From Gammaproteobacteria bacterium (GTDB taxonomy: Bacteria > Pseudomonadota > Gammaproteobacteria > Steroidobacterales > GCA-2729495), in NCBI GenBank assembly GCA_027293165.1, contig JAPUGB010000048.1:1-47931 (forward strand): DNA of 47,931 bases, in the 5' to 3' direction. Within the stretch, counting starts at the first letter, position 1. Each line of letters begins with the position of its first letter. The notes under the pieces were generated by a model. That model was not told where the DNA came from. It worked only from the letters and a program-made list of their open reading frames with translations, and did no database searches. Shown in pieces: positions 38,032 to 47,527 of the stretch. The position numbers were made by a program, and so were the translations under genes.

Positions 38032-39501
38032 ATGACCGAGGAAATTCTGATTAATGTGAGACCGCGTGAGGTGCGCGCCGCCGTCGTCGATGACGGGGTC
38101 TTGCGGGACCTGCTGATTGAACGCGCTTCACGACGCGGACTCGTCGGTAACATCTTTAAGGGGCAAGTTTCCCGGGTGTTACCCGGGATGCAGGCTGCTT
38201 TCGTAGACATTGGTCTGGAACGCACGGCCTTTCTGCATGCGTCAGACATCGCGCTGCCGCAGAATCCGGCCACGGACACGCAGGATCGGCCGCAACCGAA
38301 CGTTCGCGAGTTGGTCAGCGAAGGCGCGGAAATCCTGGTGCAGATCCTCAAGGAACCCATCGGCAACAAAGGCGCTCGCCTGACCACATTTATAACCATT
38401 CCGTCGCGCTACCTGGTGCTGATGCCTGTGGGGACTGGCTTGGGGATTTCGGCCAGGATCGAGGACGCGGCCGAGCGTGTCCGACTCAAGGAAGTTATGG
38501 AAAGCCTCCTACCGGCAGAGTCAGATCACGGCTACATCATCCGCACTGCCGCCGAAGGCGCGGGGCTGGACGCGCTGAGGACCGACAAGCTGTATGTGGA
38601 TCGTCTTTGGGAAACCGTCAATCGAGATGCCGCGGAATCCCCGTGTGGCCGCGTCGTCCACGAGGACCTGCCTTTGCCCGTTCGTGTCATACGTGACCTG
38701 AGCAACCGCGACATAGAGCGTGTCCTCGTAGACTCCGAAGAATGGCTGCAGAAACTGAAAGATTTTGCGGAAAGCTTTGCGCCGGACCTGGTGTCGATCC
38801 TGGAGCTTTATACCGGCCGCGGCCCACTGCTCGATCTGTATGGCGTCGAAGATGAGATCGAAAGGGCATTGGCCCGGAAGGTGGAATTGAAGTCCGGGGG
38901 ATACATCGTCATCGATCAGACCGAGGCGATGACGACAGTGGATGTCAATACCGGCGGTTACGTTGGGCGCGGGAATCTGGAGGAAACGATATTCCGGACC
39001 AATCTTGAAGCAGCCGTCGCAATCGCTCGCCAGCTGCGGCTGCGCAACCTGGGCGGACTGGTCATCATTGATTTCATCGATATGGAAGTGGGAGCACACC
39101 GCGAGCGGGTATTGTCGGCATTGGAAACGGCGCTTGCCAGTGACCATGCGAAAACCCAGATCGCGCAGGTTTCCCCTCTCGGCCTGGTCGAAATGACCCG
39201 CAAAAGGACCCAGGAGAGCCTGGAACACATCATGTGCCAACCGTGTCCAACATGTCATGCTAGGGGCTATATCAAGACGCCGGAGAGCATTTGCTATGAA
39301 ATTTTCAGAGAAATTCTTCGGCAGCACCGTCAATGCGAATTTGGCGAATTGATGGTACTCGCTCACGAGGACGTGATTGAAATGTTGCTGGACGAGGAAT
39401 CATCGACGCTGGCAGAACTTGAAGAGTTGGTCGGTAAACCCATCAGTCTGCAGAGCCAGGCGCTAAACGCCCAGGATCAGTTCGACGTAGTGCCGATGTA
39501 G
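38032..39501 (+). CDS. rng: Ribonuclease G
   Basis: Encodes 489 residues, as in E. coli. RNase G trims the 5' end of 16S rRNA and turns over mRNAs. An S1 domain follows the N terminus (LVGNIFKGQVSRVLPGMQAAFVDIG). Metal-binding acids lie in TTVDVNTGGYVG and IIDFIDME. The zinc-link motif is CQPCPTCHARG. It lacks the long C-terminal scaffold of RNase E. Confidence 0.97.
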   Translation: MTEEILINVRPREVRAAVVDDGVLRDLLIERASRRGLVGNIFKGQVSRVLPGMQAAFVDIGLERTAFLHASDIALPQNPATDTQDRPQPNVRELVSEGAEILVQILKEPIGNKGARLTTFITIPSRYLVLMPVGTGLGISARIEDAAERVRLKEVMESLLPAESDHGYIIRTAAEGAGLDALRTDKLYVDRLWETVNRDAAESPCGRVVHEDLPLPVRVIRDLSNRDIERVLVDSEEWLQKLKDFAESFAPDLVSILELYTGRGPLLDLYGVEDEIERALARKVELKSGGYIVIDQTEAMTTVDVNTGGYVGRGNLEETIFRTNLEAAVAIARQLRLRNLGGLVIIDFIDMEVGAHRERVLSALETALASDHAKTQIAQVSPLGLVEMTRKRTQESLEHIMCQPCPTCHARGYIKTPESICYEIFREILRQHRQCEFGELMVLAHEDVIEMLLDEESSTLAELEELVGKPISLQSQALNAQDQFDVVPM

Positions 39502-39525
39502 GCGATCGAGGCGCTTTGCAGAGTA

Positions 39526-42500
39526 ATGGGCCGATTGTTCGAAAAGCTGCTGAAATGGATCCTGCCGGTTGTGGCAGTGGTGGTCATCACGCTGGCATTG
39601 CTGGTTGGTGTAGCGCGTCTGATGCTGCCCCAGGTTCCCCTGTACCGCGCCGAAATTCGCAACTGGGTCCAGGACACGACGGGATTCGAACTGGATTTCC
39701 GCCACATTAGCGCCGGACTGTCATTTTCCGGCCCGGAGTTGCGTTTATCCGAGGTGACGATCAGTTGGCCGCGGAGCGGGCTGACGGTACTCCGCGCTGA
39801 TCAGATTGATGTCAGCCTCAACCTGTGGGTATTCATGGTCGACGGCCTGTTGATCCCGGGCCGTATAGCCGTCAGCGGTTCGCGCGTGGAGCTTGAGCGC
39901 GGTCTGGATGGCAGTTTTTACCTACAGGGCCAGCCGTGGAGCAGCTTCAGCTCTCTCGGGGGCGCGGATGCGCTTGATCTCGCCGAGCTGCCCACGATAG
40001 ATGTGCTGGTTAAAGATATCGAGTTCAGTTACCAGGACCTGCTGGGCGGGGCGGCGCCGGCAAATTGTTGGGTTAACCGGATTCAGGTAGTTCTGGAGGA
40101 CGGTAGAGTCCGTTTGGATGGACGCGTGCAGCCGGATCCCGATTTCGGCAGGCAGATCGAGATTTCGACGACCTGGCCACTGGAGCTGCTAACAGACGCT
40201 GCTGAGACGACCGATCTGCCCGAATGGAAATTCTACGTTGCGGCCGAAGCGGTGGACCTGGATCACTGGTTTACATTGTGGAATGACCCCGATTTTCCGC
40301 TTAGCGCCGCCGAAGGCGACGTCTCCGTCTGGGTGAACTTTCATGGGTGGCAGCCAAGCAATATCACGGCCGAACTCGACCTGTCTGCCCTAAGCCTGAG
40401 GCAACCCAATGGTCTGACGGAATCGATCGATCGCTTTGAGGGCCTTGTGGAGTGGCAGCGGACGGATGCAGGCTGGTTGCTTGCCGCCAACGATTTTCGC
40501 CTCGTCCGTGGAGCCAGTGCCTGGCCGCTCAGTTCGTTTAGCGTCGCCTATGCAGATCGTGAGCCTGGGTCCGCAAAACAGATTTCCGTGCAGCTGAGTT
40601 TTCTGCGCCTGTCGGATCTGATGCCATTCGCCCGGGCTACCTTCGCTGAAGAAATCCTGGATGAATTGCTGCCCGGTGAATTCCAGGGCGATATTGAAGA
40701 CGCAACACTCCAACTCGAGTTGCCGGTCGGTCAGCCTCCAGAGTTCGATCTCCGTGCGACGTTTACGGACCTCGGGTACACGGGAATGGAACCGGACCAG
40801 GTACTGGCTGGAATCAGCGGCAGTGTCGTCGCCGATCAGAATGGTGGCCAGCTGCAGCTCGATTCTTTCGACGTCCGATTTGGCTTATTCAACGTATTTC
40901 GTGCGCCGGTCGAGTTTGCACGCATCAGCGGACTGCTGGTGTGGCGGTCTGGCGTGGGCGGCCACACGATTCTGGGCAACAGCTTGGAGCTCGCGACGCC
41001 GGCGGCTTCCGTCAAGGCGACCTTCGAGCTGACCGTGCCGAGGGATTCAGGTTCACCCATCGTCGATCTGACGGCAACCGCCACTGTTTCGGACGCACCC
41101 GCTGTGCTGGGCTTTTTGCCCCGGCGCCTCTCCCCCAAAGTGCTCGCCTGGCTGGACCGCGCTGTCATTGCCGGCGAGATACCGCGAGCGAATATCGTAC
41201 TGCGGGGCCCGTTGCTCGAGTTTCCCTTCGATCACGGCGAAGGTGTGTTCCGGGTGATGATGCCGGTGCGCAACGGTATTCTCGAATACGCACCAGATTG
41301 GCCGCGACTGGTTGACGCTTCGGGCACGGTTGTCTTCGACGGCTTGTCTGTCGAAGGCCGGGACCTTTCGGGCAAACTGCTCGAGATGCGTTACCAGGGA
41401 GGGCATGCGCAAATATCCGATCTTCGGCAGGGCATCATCGAGGTATCGATTCAGGGCCAGACAGCAATGGATGAAGCGCTGGATTTCATACGCGCTTCGC
41501 CGATCGGCCGTGCATTGCAGCCACGCATCGAAGATGTCACTGCCAGCGGCACGATGCAAAGTGATGTGCAGTTGGTGCTACCAACCAAGAGTCTGGCTGA
41601 CTATGAAGTCAACGGCAGATTCGAATTCCAACAGGGCATACTGGGCCTGATCGGCATCGAGGACAAACTAACCGACCTCGACGGCGTAGCTCACTTGAGT
41701 AACCTGAATATAAGCGCCGAAAATCTCCGTGGCCGATTGCTCGACGAGCCCGTTCTAATCCAGGTCAGACCGATGGATGGTGATGCGGGTGAGTACAGTC
41801 ACATCGCTTGGCTCAATGGCACGACACCGGCTCAGAAAGCGTTCACCTCTCTGGGTCTGCCGATGTCGAATTACTTCAGTGGCGACCTTAAGTGGCGGGC
41901 AGCCGCATTTTTTCCGATTCGCCGCGAGGAAAACCCCATTCCATTCCGGCTGATGATTCGAACGGATCTCGAACAGCTCGTCAGCAATTTGCCTACGCCG
42001 CTGACCAAAAATGCGGGCGAACCCGAAATTGCGCGGCTTCTGATTGATTTTCCGCAGCCCGGCAACATAGAAATATTTGGCCGTTTGCAACGCGATATCA
42101 CCTGGGCTATCGGCCTGCTTCGCCTGGAAGAGGGTTGGAAGATTGAGCGGGGTGCGGTGCATGCGGGCAAGGCTGCATCCTCACTTCCCTCAGAACCCGG
42201 GCTGGAGCTTACCGGCCATTTGGACAGTGCGCGACCGGCCGACTGGTTCAATCTGCGCGGGGACGATGAACGGCGCCGTAGTCGGTGGCGAGACATCTAC
42301 CGGGAAATGATCTTCCATATCGATGAATTCTTAGTGTTCGGGCAGCGATTCGAAAATGTCGAACTGCAGGCGCTGCGCGGGACCGAGGGCTGGGAGATCG
42401 AACTCGACAGTGAATTGGCCGCCGGTGAACTGACGGTGCCGTTTGAGTTCGACCAGGGAATTCCGATAAAACTGGATATGGATCGACTGCTGCTTATGGA

Positions 42501-43458
42501 GTCGGATCCAGGTGATTCCGGCACCACCGATCCGCGAACCCTCCCGCCGATTCAGGCAAAAATTGCCGAGTTTGCGATCGGTGATGTGCGATTCGGCACG
42601 CTTGAAGCGTCCGTGGTTTCGGTCCCGCAGGGGCTGCAAACAGAAAAACTGGAATTGACCGGTAGCAGTTTTTCGATAACAGGGGCCGGCGAGTGGCTGG
42701 TTATTGAAGATACCCCGCGCAGCCGACTGCAACTGACGCTGGCCAGCACGGATGTGCTTGATACATTGGTAACCATGGGTTACGAACCGTTGATGGAAGG
42801 CGAGGTCGGCGAGGTTTACGCAGATCTTTCCTGGGAAGGCTCTCCCGGCGAGGGCTTTCTGTACCGTTCGACCGGTGAGGTTCGTATAAGAGTTAAAAAC
42901 GGCCAGCTGTTTGAGGTGGAACCGGGCGGCGGCCGGCTGTTGGGATTGATGAGCGTTACGGCCCTGCCGCGGCGCCTGCAACTGGACTTCAGCGACGTGT
43001 TCGATGAAGGCCTGGGCTTTAAGCGGGTTAAAGGCGATTTCCGACTGGACAGCGGCAACGCGTACACCTGCAACCTCGGCCTTGAAGGCCCGGTCGCAGA
43101 CGTTGGCGTGGTTGGCCGGGCCGGCGTCCGCGACCAGGACTACGATCAGCTCGCGGTGGTGCGGCCGCATGTGTCGAATGCATTGGCGGTTCCGGCATTC
43201 ATCGTGAATCCTGGTCTGGGCGCTGCGATGTTACTGATAAACAGGATTTTCCGGGAGCCGCTGAGCAGTATTGGTGAGACTTACTATCGCATTTACGGGC
43301 CATGGGCAAACCCCGTGATCGAGGAGGTGCAGCGCGTCGACATGGATCTGACTGCCTTCCAGGACTGTGAAAAATCGTTACCGGAAATTGCGCCCGATCC
43401 CAGCGAGCTGACAGTCGAATTGCCGGAAGGATCAGTCGGCGTTGTGCCGCTCGAGTGA
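39526..43458 (+). CDS. yhdP: AsmA-like envelope lipid-transport protein YhdP
   Basis: Encodes 1310 residues (E. coli YhdP 1266). An N-terminal membrane anchor (WILPVVAVVVITLALLVGVA) is followed by a very long periplasmic beta-rich region of the DUF3971 and AsmA-C type. YhdP, TamB and YdbH bridge the envelope and carry phospholipids to the outer membrane. The C-terminal AsmA-like part shows RIRVKNGQLFEVEPGGGRLLGLMSV and YYRIYGPWANPVIE. Gene order rng-yhdP matches E. coli. Confidence 0.95.
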   Translation: MGRLFEKLLKWILPVVAVVVITLALLVGVARLMLPQVPLYRAEIRNWVQDTTGFELDFRHISAGLSFSGPELRLSEVTISWPRSGLTVLRADQIDVSLNLWVFMVDGLLIPGRIAVSGSRVELERGLDGSFYLQGQPWSSFSSLGGADALDLAELPTIDVLVKDIEFSYQDLLGGAAPANCWVNRIQVVLEDGRVRLDGRVQPDPDFGRQIEISTTWPLELLTDAAETTDLPEWKFYVAAEAVDLDHWFTLWNDPDFPLSAAEGDVSVWVNFHGWQPSNITAELDLSALSLRQPNGLTESIDRFEGLVEWQRTDAGWLLAANDFRLVRGASAWPLSSFSVAYADREPGSAKQISVQLSFLRLSDLMPFARATFAEEILDELLPGEFQGDIEDATLQLELPVGQPPEFDLRATFTDLGYTGMEPDQVLAGISGSVVADQNGGQLQLDSFDVRFGLFNVFRAPVEFARISGLLVWRSGVGGHTILGNSLELATPAASVKATFELTVPRDSGSPIVDLTATATVSDAPAVLGFLPRRLSPKVLAWLDRAVIAGEIPRANIVLRGPLLEFPFDHGEGVFRVMMPVRNGILEYAPDWPRLVDASGTVVFDGLSVEGRDLSGKLLEMRYQGGHAQISDLRQGIIEVSIQGQTAMDEALDFIRASPIGRALQPRIEDVTASGTMQSDVQLVLPTKSLADYEVNGRFEFQQGILGLIGIEDKLTDLDGVAHLSNLNISAENLRGRLLDEPVLIQVRPMDGDAGEYSHIAWLNGTTPAQKAFTSLGLPMSNYFSGDLKWRAAAFFPIRREENPIPFRLMIRTDLEQLVSNLPTPLTKNAGEPEIARLLIDFPQPGNIEIFGRLQRDITWAIGLLRLEEGWKIERGAVHAGKAASSLPSEPGLELTGHLDSARPADWFNLRGDDERRRSRWRDIYREMIFHIDEFLVFGQRFENVELQALRGTEGWEIELDSELAAGELTVPFEFDQGIPIKLDMDRLLLMESDPGDSGTTDPRTLPPIQAKIAEFAIGDVRFGTLEASVVSVPQGLQTEKLELTGSSFSITGAGEWLVIEDTPRSRLQLTLASTDVLDTLVTMGYEPLMEGEVGEVYADLSWEGSPGEGFLYRSTGEVRIRVKNGQLFEVEPGGGRLLGLMSVTALPRRLQLDFSDVFDEGLGFKRVKGDFRLDSGNAYTCNLGLEGPVADVGVVGRAGVRDQDYDQLAVVRPHVSNALAVPAFIVNPGLGAAMLLINRIFREPLSSIGETYYRIYGPWANPVIEEVQRVDMDLTAFQDCEKSLPEIAPDPSELTVELPEGSVGVVPLE

Positions 43459-43489
43459 CAAGGCCTAGGATTGCTAGTCGGGAGACCAG

Positions 43490-44308
43490 GTGAGCGCGCT
43501 GGCGGCCGTACAAATGAATTCTGGCGGTGACTTGGCCGCCAATCTTGACCGAGCCAGCACGCTGTTACAGAGCGCTGCGTCGGCAGGCGCAGGCTTGGCA
43601 GTTTTGCCCGAGAACTTCGCCTGCATGCCGGAGAAATTGGCAGGTCGCAGGGCGGCGGCAGAGGCCGATGGCAGCGGGCCAGTGCAGGAATTTATTTCAT
43701 CGGAGGCAAAGCGACTGCGGTTGTGGATTGTCGGCGGGACGATTCCGGTCCGTAGCGCAGATCCGGATAGACCATTTTCCTCGAGTTACGTGTTTGATCA
43801 TGATGGCAACTGCGTCGGCCGATACGACAAAGCCCATTTGTTTGATGTCAAAATACCGGACAGCGACGAGGCGTACCAGGAATCGATGTTCACCCAGGCG
43901 GGAACCGCAGCGCTGGTGGTCGAATCTCCGTGGGGCAGGTTGGGGGTTGCGGTGTGCTACGATCTTCGCTTCCCGGAACTGTTTCGCCAAATGTCATCGA
44001 CCGGCCTGGACGTTGTTGCAGTGCCATCCGCATTTACTGTCCCGACTGGTCAGGCCCATTGGGAAACGTTGCTGCGCGCGCGCGCCGTGGAAAACCTGTG
44101 TTACGTGGTCGCCGCGGCCCAAACAGGCTGTCATCCCGGCGAGCGTGAGACTTACGGGCATTCGATGATTATCGGGCCCTGGGGCCAGATTTTTAGCGAT
44201 GCCGGGATCGGTGATGGCGTCATTACCGCGGGCTTCGACCGTGCTGAAGTTGACGAACTGCGGCACCGTTTTCCGGCACTGGCACACCGGTCTGATTTGG
44301 AGCGTTGA
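43490..44308 (+). CDS. Nitrilase-family amidase, deaminated glutathione amidase type
   Basis: Encodes 272 residues from a GTG start after GGGAG. The triad of the carbon-nitrogen hydrolase superfamily is E41 (LPENF), K114 (RYDKAHLFD) and C156 ([10 protein letters not shown]). The DKAHLFD and CYDLRFPE forms are those of the Nit1/NitFhit group, which clears deaminated glutathione. It lies between yhdP and tldD, a common proteobacterial trio. Confidence 0.92.
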   Translation: MSALAAVQMNSGGDLAANLDRASTLLQSAASAGAGLAVLPENFACMPEKLAGRRAAAEADGSGPVQEFISSEAKRLRLWIVGGTIPVRSADPDRPFSSSYVFDHDGNCVGRYDKAHLFDVKIPDSDEAYQESMFTQAGTAALVVESPWGRLGVAVCYDLRFPELFRQMSSTGLDVVAVPSAFTVPTGQAHWETLLRARAVENLCYVVAAAQTGCHPGERETYGHSMIIGPWGQIFSDAGIGDGVITAGFDRAEVDELRHRFPALAHRSDLER

Positions 44309-44312
44309 TAAG

Positions 44313-45767
44313 ATGGTGCAATCCGAAAATCCCATTGACATCGCCAAGTCCCGTTTGTTGGTGCCGACTGGTCTCGACGATCGGCATCTTGATCAGGCGC
44401 TGAACACGCTGATGCAGGGTGGAGTGGACACGGCGGATCTTTATTTTCAGGTTGTCCGTCGCGAATCCTGGTCCTTGGAAGACGGCATCGTCAAAGAGGG
44501 CAGCCACAGCATCGACCAGGGAGTGGGCGTGCGCGCGATGTCCGGCGAAAAGACCGGATTTGCCTATTCCGATGAGATCGTGTTGCCAGCATTGATGCAG
44601 GCGTCGAAGGCGGCCAGCGCCATAGCGCGGCGGGGCCATCAGGGTCAGGTTCAGGCCTGGCGGGCGCAAACCGGACACAGCTTGTATCCACCGCTGGATC
44701 CGCTGGCCTCCATAACGGATGCGGAGAAGGTTCAGTTGTTGCAGCAGGTCGATCAATCGACCCGCGCAGCGGATCCCAGGGTTATGCAGGTTATGGCCAG
44801 CCTGACCGGCGTTCACGAAGTCGTGTTGGTCTATAGCAGCGACGGCGTACTCGCCGCCGATGTCCGGCCGCTGGTGCGAATGAACGTCTCCGTGATTGTC
44901 GAGGACAACGGACAACGCGAGCAGGGTTACAGCGGCGGCGGCGGACGCTGTGGATACGACTACTTTCTGGAAGGGGACCGTCCCGCGGAGTATGGGCGCG
45001 AAGCCGTGCACCAGGCGCTGATTAACCTGGAAGCTCAGCCGGCGCCGGCGGGTGAGATGGTGGTCGTGCTCGGTCCGGGCTGGCCGGGGGTGTTGTTGCA
45101 CGAAGCGATTGGGCACGGGCTTGAAGGCGACTTCAATCGTAAGGGGACTTCGGCATTTGCGAATCGCCTCGGAGAAAAGGTTGCGACTCAATATTGCACG
45201 GTGGTCGACGATGGCACCATGGATGGACGTCGTGGTTCCCTGAATATCGACGATGAAGGAACGCCGACGCGAATGACAACCTTGATAGAGAATGGGCGAT
45301 TATGCGGCTACATGCAGGACAAGATGAATGCGCGCCTGATGGGTATGGAACCGACTGGGAATGGACGTCGCCAGTCGTTTGCACATGCACCGATGCCCCG
45401 GATGACGAACACCTATATGTTGCCTGGCCCTCATGATCCGGGTGAAATTATCGCATCAGTCGATAAGGGTATCTACGCTAAGAACTTTGCCGGCGGACAG
45501 GTCGACATCACCTCAGGCAAATTTGTTTTTTCAACCAGCGAGACCTACATGATCGAAGGGGGCAAACTCGGCGCGGCAATCAAGGACGCTACGCTTATCG
45601 GGGATGGGCCATCAGTACTGCAAAAGGTCTCCATGGTCGGCAACGACTTGGAACTCGACAGTGGCATCGGTGTCTGCGGCAAGGATGGCCAGTCGGTTCC
45701 GGTTGGGGTTGGCCAGCCGACGCTGCGCGTGGACGGCCTGACCGTAGGCGGCGTAGGGAGTACGTAA
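44313..45767 (+). CDS. tldD: Metalloprotease TldD
   Basis: Encodes 484 residues (E. coli 481). TldD with TldE (PmbA) trims peptides such as microcin precursors and unfolded chains. The zinc motif is [11 protein letters not shown], with H263 and H268. The C-terminal [22 protein letters not shown] and [14 protein letters not shown] are typical. The start [12 protein letters not shown] is chosen over a frame inside the nitrilase gene. Its partner pmbA, often close by, is not in the window. Confidence 0.97.
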   Translation: MVQSENPIDIAKSRLLVPTGLDDRHLDQALNTLMQGGVDTADLYFQVVRRESWSLEDGIVKEGSHSIDQGVGVRAMSGEKTGFAYSDEIVLPALMQASKAASAIARRGHQGQVQAWRAQTGHSLYPPLDPLASITDAEKVQLLQQVDQSTRAADPRVMQVMASLTGVHEVVLVYSSDGVLAADVRPLVRMNVSVIVEDNGQREQGYSGGGGRCGYDYFLEGDRPAEYGREAVHQALINLEAQPAPAGEMVVVLGPGWPGVLLHEAIGHGLEGDFNRKGTSAFANRLGEKVATQYCTVVDDGTMDGRRGSLNIDDEGTPTRMTTLIENGRLCGYMQDKMNARLMGMEPTGNGRRQSFAHAPMPRMTNTYMLPGPHDPGEIIASVDKGIYAKNFAGGQVDITSGKFVFSTSETYMIEGGKLGAAIKDATLIGDGPSVLQKVSMVGNDLELDSGIGVCGKDGQSVPVGVGQPTLRVDGLTVGGVGST

Positions 45768-45862
45768 AGCGACCATTCGTTTGTGATACGGTGTAACCCG
45801 TCAGGCAAAGCTCCCGGTCGGGTCTAAGAAAAACATATTGCGGAGACAATCAGCGCCAACGA

Positions 45863-46090
45863 ATGCGAATGTGGCTATCCAAACCGCTATACGAAATCGT
45901 TCCGTATCTCTATCTGGTTGCGGGCCTGGCCGCTCTCGTTGCGTCGCTGTATCTCGACCACTGGATTTGGCCGACAATCTGTCTTTTAGTGGGCTTCGCG
46001 TTCATTATCGGCGGACTGGTGATCTGGCTGCGCCGCCGTGACTTCCGGCGCAATCTGAAGTCTCCGGATGCCGAGGATTTCGATTTCTAG
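45863..46090 (+). CDS. Small two-segment membrane protein
   Basis: Encodes 75 residues, starting MRMWLSKPLYEIVPYLYLV. Two hydrophobic segments are PYLYLVAGLAALVASLYL and WPTICLLVGFAFIIGGLVIWL. A basic then acidic tail follows (RRRDFRRNLKSPDAEDFDF). The likely topology puts both ends in the cytoplasm. Function unknown. A GGAGA lies 15 bases before the ATG. It is separated by 95 bases from tldD. Confidence 0.75.
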   Translation: MRMWLSKPLYEIVPYLYLVAGLAALVASLYLDHWIWPTICLLVGFAFIIGGLVIWLRRRDFRRNLKSPDAEDFDF

Positions 46091-46451
46091 CTCGAAGTAG
46101 CAAGCTTTGGTGAATTCGCGGCGCGTCGGAGGTCGCATTGCCTCGGCTCCGGCGTGCCGTTGTCGCCTCGACAATACCCCCGGCACCGCGCCTGGGTCGC
46201 CTGTTCACGGCAGATGTTGGTGTACGCCTGCGCGCCGGGAACGAGCGATGGGTTATGGGCTGCAGGTGCCGGGTAAATGCGAAGAGCGTATTAGCGACAG
46301 CGTAGCGCCGGAGCATTTGCGCGGCAGCTGTCAGCCTGGTTCACAATACTGACAGGTCCCCTTTCGGCGTCGCGGTAGTAGAATGCAGGTCGAGTGCTGC
46401 CGCACGGCAGGAGCCCGGGCACGAGCACCACCAACGACGAGGGGATTGATA
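46091..46451. other. 361-base stretch without a recognised gene
   Basis: Frames here are short and compositionally unlike real genes. The stretch holds an inverted repeat at 46328-46355 and a weak -10-like TAGAAT at 46379-46384. It also holds the ribosome binding site (GAGGGG) of the next gene. I see nothing else I can support. Confidence 0.5.
46328..46355. repeat. Inverted repeat CTGTCAG/CTGACAG
   Basis: CTGTCAG at 46328-46334 and CTGACAG at 46349-46355 are perfect seven-base inverted arms separated by 14 bases. There is no T run. It lies about 100 bases upstream of the secreted repeat protein and could be an operator; it could also be chance. Confidence 0.4.
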
Positions 46452-46697
46452 ATGAAAATAGCAATGAGGTTCTTGGGAGCTCTGTCAGCCTGCGTGCTGC
46501 TGCTCGCGCCATTGGCCGATAGCTTCGCGGTCGGCCCCGGCCCTGATTCCGGAACGCAACTAGCACAGCGTGACCGCGGCCCCGGTCCCGCTCCAGGCCC
46601 TGACCCCGGTCCAGATCCAGGCCCTGACCCCGGTCCCGATCCTGGACCCGACCCCGGTCCCGATCCTGGACCTGATCCTGGCCCCGGCCGCCGCTAA
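46452..46697 (+). CDS. Secreted Pro-Asp-Pro-Gly repeat protein
   Basis: Encodes 81 residues. A clear signal peptide (MKIAMRFLGALSACVLLLAP, cleavage near ADSFA) is followed by a short linker and seven GPDP units. The chain ends GPGRR. The mature part is about 55 residues, acidic, and has no predicted fold. The ATG follows GAGGGG. It is not a recognised family; PDPG-type tracts occur in some cell-surface linkers. A real expressed gene is likely because a signal peptide, a ribosome binding site and the stop all fit. Confidence 0.7.
   Translation: MKIAMRFLGALSACVLLLAPLADSFAVGPGPDSGTQLAQRDRGPGPAPGPDPGPDPGPDPGPDPGPDPGPDPGPDPGPGRR
46596..46679 (+). repeat. Seven tandem 12-base units encoding GPDP
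   Basis: The units read GGCCCTGACCCC-like with third-position changes (GGTCCAGATCCA, GGTCCCGATCCT, GGACCCGACCCC and so on). The protein repeat is kept while codons drift, which suggests selection on the peptide. Slippage could change the copy number. Confidence 0.85.
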
Positions 46698-46879
46698 CGT
46701 AGGAAACGTCTCCTTTGGGCCGTTAGCCGTTACTCGGTGCCGTGGTCCCTATGGTTCGTTAAGGTCGCTGTGGCATCGGCGGTGGCGTGTAGCCACCCCA
46801 CTTGCCACTCAACCTAGTCTTACTTGATACAAAGATGTGGGCAGTTTTTAGCCCGCTTAAAAGAACCTCGGTTCGACCC

Positions 46880-47461
46880 CTAACGTGGCCCTGGCGTTGC
46901 CCTGCGGCGTCGACGGCGACGGTGCCGACGATGCACGCCAGCAACCGATCCGGGGCTCAGCGGGCGGCCGATGGTGTCAATGAACAATGCACTTTCTCCG
47001 CCGCTTGCCGGCCGTTCGCCGCCGATGACCTTGACCGACGAGAACAGCAGATCATTACCAGCCAACTCGGGCTTGGCCGACAGTTCGAGCACGACTTCAC
47101 CGACTTCGTCCTCGCCGAAAATAATCAGGGTCGCGTTGGGCGGGTCATCGGCAAAGCTGTCCGGGCCGGTACCGACCATATCAATGAACTCGGAATAGTT
47201 CAGATAGCCTGCGATATCGTCCGGCCGGTCCGAAAAAAACAAGGTCAGTGGTTCCACATTGACGAGCGTCATCGCGTCACCTTCGAAACGGACGCTTTCG
47301 GCTAGTTGCACGAACAGAAGCTCGACGAGCCCGTCGTCCGCCGACGGCTCCGGTACGGCATCATCCACCACGCCCTGATCGTCGGGTCTGTCACAACTGG
47401 CTAACAACGAGCCCACTATGGTTGATAACCCGATGGTCGTTAATGCATGTCGACGATTCAT
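46880..47461 (-). CDS. Predicted Tat-type lipoprotein, unknown function
   Basis: Encodes 193 residues. It begins MNRRHALTTIGLST with a twin arginine, then a hydrophobic stretch and a lipobox (SLLASC, C23). The mature domain shows SVRFEGDAMTLVNVEPLTLFF, DPPNATLIIFGEDEV and a terminal GESALFIDTIGRPLSPGSV. After that the tail is strongly basic (HRRHRRRRRRR). Function is unknown. I recall similar proteins ending in SPxSVAGVxRR-like tails but cannot name a family. The following 182 bases toward the repeat gene hold no clear gene or terminator. Confidence 0.78.
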   Translation of the reverse strand: MNRRHALTTIGLSTIVGSLLASCDRPDDQGVVDDAVPEPSADDGLVELLFVQLAESVRFEGDAMTLVNVEPLTLFFSDRPDDIAGYLNYSEFIDMVGTGPDSFADDPPNATLIIFGEDEVGEVVLELSAKPELAGNDLLFSSVKVIGGERPASGGESALFIDTIGRPLSPGSVAGVHRRHRRRRRRRATPGPR

Positions 47462-47527
47462 ATGTCATCCCTTGCAAAACTAATGTTCAAAAGAGCGTTA
47501 ATCCACCGCGAGCATTGCGAAACCACG

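Noticed and set aside
38521-39366. 281-codon open frame on the minus strand
   Set aside because: Opposite strand of RNase G; composition typical of a shadow frame.
42331-43170. 279-codon open frame on the minus strand
   Set aside because: Inside yhdP on the opposite strand, no recognisable domain.
44223-45191. 322-codon open frame on the minus strand
   Set aside because: Lies entirely opposite the nitrilase end and tldD, and its translation has no family features.
46596-46679. Possible CRISPR-like repeat
   Set aside because: Units are contiguous 12-mers without spacers and encode GPDP in frame.
46698-46879. Possible terminator GTGGGC...GCCCGC near 46837-46856
   Set aside because: Only six pairs with one wobble and no proper T tract on either strand.
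46868-46888. T-arm-like GGTTCGACCCC suggesting a tRNA
   Set aside because: The flanking bases do not pair as a T stem, and no acceptor or anticodon arm is found.
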